Assembly: GCA_029582165.1 (NCBI GenBank)
Contig: CM055888.1
Span: forward strand, 31,511,408-31,575,407
Reading direction: 5' to 3'
Length of the DNA stretch: 64,000 nucleotides
Source of the DNA: Portulaca oleracea
Taxonomy: Eukaryota > Streptophyta > Magnoliopsida > Caryophyllales > Portulacaceae
A program made the translations under genes and the position numbers. A model generated the notes under the pieces. The model saw only the letters and a program-made list of their open reading frames with translations. It was not told the DNA's origin and searched no databases. Of this stretch, positions 57,603-64,000 are shown in pieces (position 1 is the first letter of the stretch; every line of letters begins with the position of its first letter).

Positions 57603-57985
57603 AAAATACATTATAGTAGTTGTCAACCATGACGAGCATCACAAGTAAAATAAATCTTACTCGTATATGTGTCAAGTTTTATCTTGACTGTTAGCTTTTT
57701 TATTTAATATAAATTGTAAAATATTTTTTAAAAAAATTTTAGTTTATTTAAAAAAAATTAAAATAAATATTTTTCATAATATGCTTGTTTACTTGGAAAA
57801 AATCTAGAGTCAAGATATTTAAATTTTAAAAATTTTCATAAAATATTTTAGTTAATAAAATATATTTTACAATGTGGTACTAAATAAAAAACGAATGGCG
57901 AAGATAAAAGTTTACATATATATAAATAAATATTATTTTCATTGTGGTGATTGTCATGGTTGACATTTGACAATCACTATAAGTT
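57603..57985. mobile_element. Possible MITE with imperfect inverted ends
   Basis: TTATAGTAGTTGTCAACCATG at the left corresponds to the reverse complement of CATGGTTGACATTTGACAATC plus ACTATAAG at the right. The interior is AT-rich and non-coding. The arms are imperfect and no duplication is clear. The stretch 57986-58266 shows nothing further. Confidence 0.4.
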
Positions 57986-58266
57986 TTTCCTATTTATCCA
58001 TATGTCAAATTGCAATCCATGTATGGCGATTTTTACATATTGGGAATTATGAGAATAAATAAATATGGGAATTATGAGAATAAATAATTATAGTTATTTC
58101 CAGGATTTAAATTGTATATTTGGCATGATCTAATCACAATCACCAACTTGTTTAATTTTTTGTGACTTAAATTTATCTTTAGGGTAAAATATTAAAATAA
58201 ATACAAGAGAATTAATTTATTCCTCAGATGTTTGGCTCCTACTCCTATATATCCTGCAAATTATTG

Positions 58267-59945
58267 TATGCTCCTGGAGCATGTGCTCCAGGAGATGACA
58301 TGGCCGCCATGTCATTTTTTTATTTTTATTTTCAGTCAATAGGCGGTTACTAGGGCAGTTTAGAAGAAGTTACCAAGTCTATTACTATGCAGTCACCGGC
58401 AGATCATTTCGTTCAGTAGACATTGGTTGTTCACTAGCTATAACATAATTGTTCACTATATATCTTGGTTGTTCACTGGCTATAACGTAATTGTTCACTA
58501 TATATATCATTAACGTGAACTGCGTTGTTCATTGGGCATTTTATTTCTGTCAACCGTTATTGATTCAAACGAAAGTTCTATAGTTTTATTTTTCCGAATC
58601 TCATGTACGCTGACATGTGCTTCATTTAAATCAACCACTGGTAGTATCTTATAGTTTGAAATTGATATTGAAGTTTGGACGATATACATTGCGATTGTTC
58701 ATTGAGAGTAACATGATTATTCACTAGTGTATTATTCACTTACTCCAATTGCGTTGTTCGCTTCAATTATATTGTTCATATACTGTAACTGCATTATTCA
58801 CTAAGTAGTATATTTCTCTTTTATACAAACACTTTGCCGAATAATTATTCATTGGCTTATTCAATATCATTCACTTATAAGTTTGCAAGTGTAACTTAGG
58901 TTTGAAAATAGCTGAAATTCTAATGATAAATTAAATGTTTATCTCAATATATAAGATGAACAACGACAACATATATAGTGAACAATGTAAGCATGTTTAG
59001 TGAACAATCTAAATATATTAGTAAACAATGACATGGTGAATAATAAAAACATTTGCAGTGAACAACCACTAGTTATGTATGATGAACAATTGTAACATAT
59101 TTAGTGAATAATCTCAACATATCTAGTGAACAATATCAACACACAGGTTGAACAATCTCAACATATATAGTGAACAATCCTATCCTGTTATGAGTGCACA
59201 AGGACTCTTTTATGGGTGAACAACACCATATTTCCTTGTTATACAGGCACTTCGCCGAATCGCTCCAGTACTCCTCGACATTCATCCCATCGACGGTGAA
59301 GATCTCGGTGGAGCTTCCAGTGACGAGTAAGTAGAATCCAGGGAGGATGGATGAACTGAGAGGTGATAAAATTGAAGTACATAACGGTATTTGCAGCAGT
59401 GATGAAGGTAGCGTCGTCGAGCATGAAAATGGTGACGAAGAATGGAGATTATAAGGGCCAGCAGGTTGGCCCAGTCTTGGAACTCCTTGGCGGTGAGACG
59501 GCGACTAGGCTATGGTGAAGTTTGCCGAGGAGGAGGGAGCATCTGGGGAGGAGGAATGCTAAAATCGAAGGGCACGACGGTGTTTGCGGCGGCGAAGAAG
59601 GCTGCGTTTCGGGGTCAAAGACGGTGGCCGAATGGATATTGATGGGTCAAGGAAGGTTGGCCTAGCTTCGAAATTCTCCGGCGATGACCATGGAGACAAT
59701 AGGTGGTGGTGGAAGGAGAAAGGGGAGCAGTAGCGGTGGCGTTACCGACGATAATGGTGGATCAGTGGTTAGGAGGAGAGAGAGAAGATGGAGGCCATAA
59801 ATGGAGACATGGAGTTTATGTAGCTCATGAATACAACGTGGGTGGTTATTGAGATTTTTAATTTTTATGAAAATGCTAAATCCTAAAGCCAGCCTGAAAT
59901 TTAATCTGCCACGTGGGATCTGGAGCATGTGCTCCATGGAGCATA
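58267..59945. mobile_element. Element with GAGCAYRTGCTC termini and a polarised TTGTTCA array
   Basis: TATGCTCCTGGAGCATGTGC at the left matches the reverse complement of the right end over about 25 bp, and each terminus is itself a near-palindrome. Just inside the left end is ATGACATGGC-C-GCCATGTCAT. About 13 TTGTTCA-type motifs lie at 58428-58880 on the plus strand. About 12 TGAACAA-type motifs lie at 58965-59225 in the opposite orientation. The right third (59240-59800) is GC-richer, with weak antisense gene-like sequence but no recognised domain. No transposase and no clear duplication are seen. The superfamily is not assigned. Confidence 0.55.
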
Positions 59946-60019
59946 TAATATATATTGTATATATCCCACTTTTTTTCCCATGCAGGAAAAACTCTTGGAA
60001 AACACACAATCATACTATG

Positions 60020-60240
60020 GAGGAGACTTCAATAGATGGTTTTTCCGTTATTATGATTTCCGGCAACTTCCATTGTTACATTTTGCCCGCGACCTCAAAT
60101 GATTTACCGGTGACCTCCATTGTTACATTTTCTAGAAATAACCATGGATGATTTTTCCAATGACCTCCATTGTTACATTTTCTAGCGATCACCATGGATG
60201 ACTTTTTCAGTGACCCTCCATTGCTATACTTTTCGAAGCT
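60020..60240. repeat. Short tandem repeats with CCATTGTTACATTTTCTAG
   Basis: A unit of about 56 bp containing TGACCTCCATTGTTACATTT and ACCATGGATGATTTTT occurs about three times with decay. It is non-coding. Confidence 0.6.
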
Positions 60241-61546
60241 ACATTGTTATAACTTTCCAAATTGAGAAAGATAAATAAATTTTAGAATCACTTTCCAAAA
60301 TAAAAATAAAATTATAACTTTTCAAAACTGAAAAGATAAACAAAATAAGAATAGTTGTTTATATAACTGAAAATAATGGAAAACGGCAAGACAAAACTAA
60401 ATGAATGAAAATACAATCCCATTCAAAAAAAACTCCTGACAAATACACAATACTCTTCCGTCCTTTTTAGCTGTCTACATGCCATTATATTTCAAATAAA
60501 TAAGTTTATTTGAAATTATAATAATTTTGATTTTTCTATGCAAAAGATTTTGATGGGCAATTTAGACAACTTATAAATTTTTTCACTGAATTACCAATGT
60601 ACCTGAATCTCATAAAGTGGTTAGGAGCAGAAAGAATTTAGGAGGAAAATAGTAAATAATAATAATTAGTAGTTATTATAAGCTAAAAAGAAGAAAGTTG
60701 AAATTAACACCACCCATGTTATTTAGAATAGGAATAAAAAGCATCTGAGTTTCTGAATGTGAAGAAGTGAACCAACCTGGAGCCCTTGTGGGAGGAGAGA
60801 GACAAAGTAGTTAGTTTTGGGAAACCTTAGTTACAGGCTAACGTGCATTTGTGGTGGTGTTGAAGAATGAAGACAAATGAATATGGGAAACAACAAGAAA
60901 CTTGTACAACACAAGTAGACAAGCATGGTTGTGGTTGGTTTGCTCACTAAAAAGAGATAAAGCTGCTCCTACATATTCATAAAATATCCAACTCTACTCT
61001 ATGGTGGGGTTGCTCATGCTCATAGTCAGTCATATCAATGAAAACGGTGAGTTCCCCACCTTATTATGACATCTTTTGTTCCACCATCATATCATCCTCT
61101 TCAAACTCCATATTCTTATCCATTCACATCTACCTACCTAAGACGATCAACACATAATCAACCACAGATACAACCCAACATCATTAGTTAGTTATATAAA
61201 TACACACTTACATGGATTAACTATTTGCAACATCTTTCTTATACACATACTGCAAACAACCTAGGGCCTTAAACATTCATTTGCTTCACCCTAAACTTCA
61301 ATCAAGCTTACAGCTATCTTACTCCCACTCTTCATTTTCCTTGCCATACCCATGTCACACCCTTCACACCCGGACAAGGGTACGACACTCAACACCTCAA
61401 ATTACAATGAAAATTAGCCAAGTTTGACAACCGTATCAGTGTCCACATAGGTTTCTATTTCCTTAATTTACCATTAAAGAAAGGGATAAAAATGAAACAG
61501 AAATATATACATACAAGGAATACATTATCATATATCACAATTACGA
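60241..61546. other. Intergenic, downstream of the J-protein gene
   Basis: AT-rich sequence with no gene seen. ACTCTTCCGTCCTTTTTAGC at about 60452 resembles a Stowaway left terminus, but no right partner is found. Confidence 0.5.
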
Positions 61547-63825
61547 CTAGGAATCATTCCTTTGGCGGCGCATTCGAGCTCCCCATGACATGTTCCCCCT
61601 TGCATCTCTGTTCATGCTCCTTTTTTTCAGCTCTGATAGTTGTCCCTCCCACCGGATTTTCCAGTCACTTTTGTCTTCGGTTTCCTGATAGCAACAACAA
61701 AGGAAGGAACCCATATCTGTTTTAGTCCTAGTTCAAATAAGTTAAACTGTTGAATGTTAAACAAATGAAACAACAGGGGGCGGCGGTGGGCATTATGTCC
61801 AATATTTAAGGTTCTATGTGATTAGGTGCATTCAAACCTTTATCTGTCCTACAATATATTTTTTAAATATTTTACTTAGTACTTGAATAAATGACAACAG
61901 GAATGCTCGACTGTGTCCCACTGATACAGTGTTCTAGAAACATCAAAGGGGCTGCTTTCATACTTCCTTTTCTATCTTTTGACAATTTTAATCAACTCCC
62001 TAGGTGTAAAAACAAACATATAATATTGCCAACCACCCAAAATTGCAATTTGATAGCACTTTAAGAAAATATCATTCCACCAATTACACAAAAATGTAGA
62101 GGAAACCCACTAAAAACCAAGCCTATGATGACTAGACTAGGTGAAAATTTTAATTTACATACTACTCACCCAACCAAAGCAATGTAATATAACGGAGACA
62201 TCAATAAAAGAATTCTTGTCTAAAAGAGTTGAACAGGTGAAAGTTGGGGAAATCAAAAGCCCTACTTCCATAATTCCATTTCTTAAGAACTCACAAATCA
62301 CAATCACAAGGGTTTGTACAACTCAGCATATATCCCAGCAGGGTTAGAACCAAAGTTCATTAATTTGGATAGCTGTTTAGGCTAGCTGATGCATAGATAG
62401 TACATGGGGGTCCAATCAACTTGCTATGGCCTATAACTGTATGAATAACAATCATTATCTTATCTTCCCCGCGTACCCAGAGGCCCCCCCACGAAAAAGC
62501 AACTAAAATGCCTATAGTCCATACAGAGACAGCGGCACAAAACTTCTGCCCAAGTGTGAATACATACTAACAGAGAAAGCCCAATAAACACATAATCGCC
62601 TTAATCTGGAATTTAGAAGATTCTAAGGAAACAGCATAATACATTGGATAAAAAAGAAGAAGCAACAAGTCTATAGGTGATTTCACTTAAAACCATTGTA
62701 GCATGAGGATCCCGAATTAATCCATTACATATCTGAAGCAAATGATAGCCTATGTTCAAATTTTATCTGACATAATATGATATATCAAACAACTGAGTTT
62801 ATCATGAGTGTTTTCATCATCTTTAGAAAATGCTAAAAACATTCTCTCATATCTCAATAATTCAATTGTACGAAAGAGGGTCCATACCCCATACTCTCCC
62901 CTGGGCATATAACACTGATATCTCTCTTTATAGCATGTACAACCCATATGTTCAGATGTTACTCAATCCAAATGCCATTCATTGAATCTCCGCAGAGAAT
63001 TGAAAACAGAATTAATGTCAAGTCATGCAACTACAAACCAGAAAAAACCTCGGCAACATATAATCATACTAGGAAGTTGATGGTCAATCAAGCTTGTTAC
63101 CAAAATCATCTCAACAGGCATAGCTACAAAACCAAACCCCGGAAGTTCATCAAACATGATGCAAACCATCACAACCCACAAACGGAAAGAAATGATACCC
63201 AAATCAAATTCCAGCCTTGCCTACAAATTCATCAAAATGCATGAAACGCCCACCAATCCCAATCAATTTTCACCCATACAAAACCTACCCAGATCAAAAA
63301 TCAAAGTAAAACGACAACATAACCCGAAAACCCTAAAGTTGGAGCTTAAAATAGAATGAAGAAGAAAATACACACCTGATGAGAATGGGACATGTTTTTG
63401 CGGGCAGAAAAAGCAAGGTGAAGACCACGGGCCATATCTGTATCATAGATAGCCCTCCTTCTTGGATCGGAAAGGGTCTCATAGGCTTCCTGGACCCGAA
63501 TAAAGCGCTCAGTATACTCCTTGACAAGGTCAGGAGGGGAAACATCGGGGTGGTATTTGCGAGCGAGCTGCTTGTAAGCCTGCTTGATTTCGGGTAAACT
63601 GATCGTTTCGGGGATACCCAGAAGTTCGTAGAAGCTCATCTCCGAAAGGGGTTTGACGAATCCATCGTTAATGGCGGCCTGGACCTTCAAACGGGTCCGG
63701 GTTGGAAAGTTTGTGGGGAAGGAAATGCGATTGGTGGGAGGTGCAGATGCAAATGAAGAAGAGGGTTTTGATTTTGAGAGGTACAGGGCTGATGTGCCCC
63801 TACAGATTAATCCATCGCACTGCAT
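61547..63825 (-). CDS. ATJ20: Plastid J-domain co-chaperone, AtJ20 type, two exons
   Basis: Exons are complement(63376-63825) and complement(61547-61684), joined in phase 0 across a 1691-bp GT-AG intron (CATCAG/GTGTGT ... CTATCAG/GAAACC). The product is 195 residues, close to the Arabidopsis protein. Residues 1-50 are Ser/Thr/Pro/Arg-rich with few acids, as in a plastid transit peptide. The J domain spans residues 64-128, with YHPDV at 91-95 carrying the HPD that stimulates Hsp70 ATPase. RFIRVQEAYETLSDPRRR follows. Exon 2 gives the family's C-terminus, DWKIRWEGQLSELKKRS and MSWGARMRRQ. AtJ20 delivers damaged DXS, the first enzyme of plastid isoprenoid synthesis, to Hsp70; the same client here is inference. 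Reading through the 5' splice site gives a false ending. The intron (61685-63375) has no clear repeat. Confidence 0.92.
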
Positions 63826-64000
63826 TTCTTGATTGATTATATATAAGGGTTTGATGGATGAATGAATGAATGAACGAATGAATTAGGTAGGGGTGAAGCT
63901 TTAGTAGGGTAAAGGCAGAGGGTGGGGTGGGAAACCAGGAAAGTAAGAAAAGTGTTTGGTTAAACAAAGATGAATTTAAGAAGGTGAACAAGAATATGAT
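63826..64000 (-). promoter_or_regulatory. Leader and proximal upstream region of the J-protein gene
   Basis: There is a TTCATTCATTCATTCATTCG-like tetranucleotide run on the minus strand (about 63858-63884). TTATATATAA at about 63836-63847 is too close to the start codon to be a convincing TATA box. Confidence 0.35.

Noticed and set aside
59239..60009. Small ORFs (61-115 aa) in the 59-kb element
   Set aside because: No domain, no splice-supported extension and overlapping frames on both strands. At most they are decayed captured sequence.
61492..61725. 77-aa plus-strand ORF
   Set aside because: It is the complement of the J-protein second exon.
63346..63825. 159-aa J-protein ending in VCIFFFILF
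   Set aside because: The ending is intron read-through past the GTGTGT donor. The true second exon is at 61547-61684.

Overview
The window reads as nuclear DNA from a eudicot plant. The three genes that can be read fully are plant genes: glyoxylate-cycle isocitrate lyase, a RING-H2 protein and a plastid J-protein. Two of them carry GT-AG introns of 1.7-2.6 kb, and most of the remaining sequence is AT-rich, nested transposable elements. Nothing in the sequence fixes the species.

Layout. 1-14.6 kb: AT-rich tandem repeats, then three copies of one long terminal repeat (LTR) family. Two are solo LTRs (1604-5184 and 7867-11179). The third is older and inverted (5251-14107) and has been split by a small AT-rich element, a 409-bp TRIM, the second solo LTR and a MITE with a 10-bp duplication. 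15.0-15.9 kb: a non-autonomous hAT element. 16.0-22.2 kb: a structurally complete but coding-dead Ty3/Gypsy element. 22.3-23.1 kb: two MITEs. 23.3-29.8 kb: a CACTA element carrying a nested 3.5-kb solo LTR. 30.0-31.0 kb: a foldback repeat and expanded TA and TATG microsatellites. 31.0-37.2 kb: an Athila-type element with gag and protease remains and no visible polymerase. 37.3-40.3 kb: a Tat/Ogre-like remnant carrying about 20 copies of a TCCTCGCGGATC motif. 40.3-43.2 kb: a Copia-like remnant. 43.3-44.4 kb: the RNase H end of a LINE. 45.3-48.7 kb: a Mutator-like element (MULE) with a broken FAR1-type transposase.

49-64 kb is the gene-bearing end. Isocitrate lyase (49197-53654, +) has a 10-codon first exon and a 2.6-kb first intron containing a MITE and a SINE-like sequence. 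The single-exon RING-H2 gene (54163-54930, -) converges on it. A J-domain protein of the AtJ20 type (61547-63825, -) has two exons. MITEs, a 130-bp TA tract and a 1.7-kb element with a polarised array of TTGTTCA motifs lie between the last two genes.

The three genes share no pathway. Isocitrate lyase acts in glyoxysomes during oil mobilisation, the RING protein is probably a ubiquitin ligase, and the J-protein is a plastid Hsp70 co-chaperone. Most elements have exact target-site duplications, so the nesting order can be read. All exon joins, element ends and mismatch counts were made by eye.
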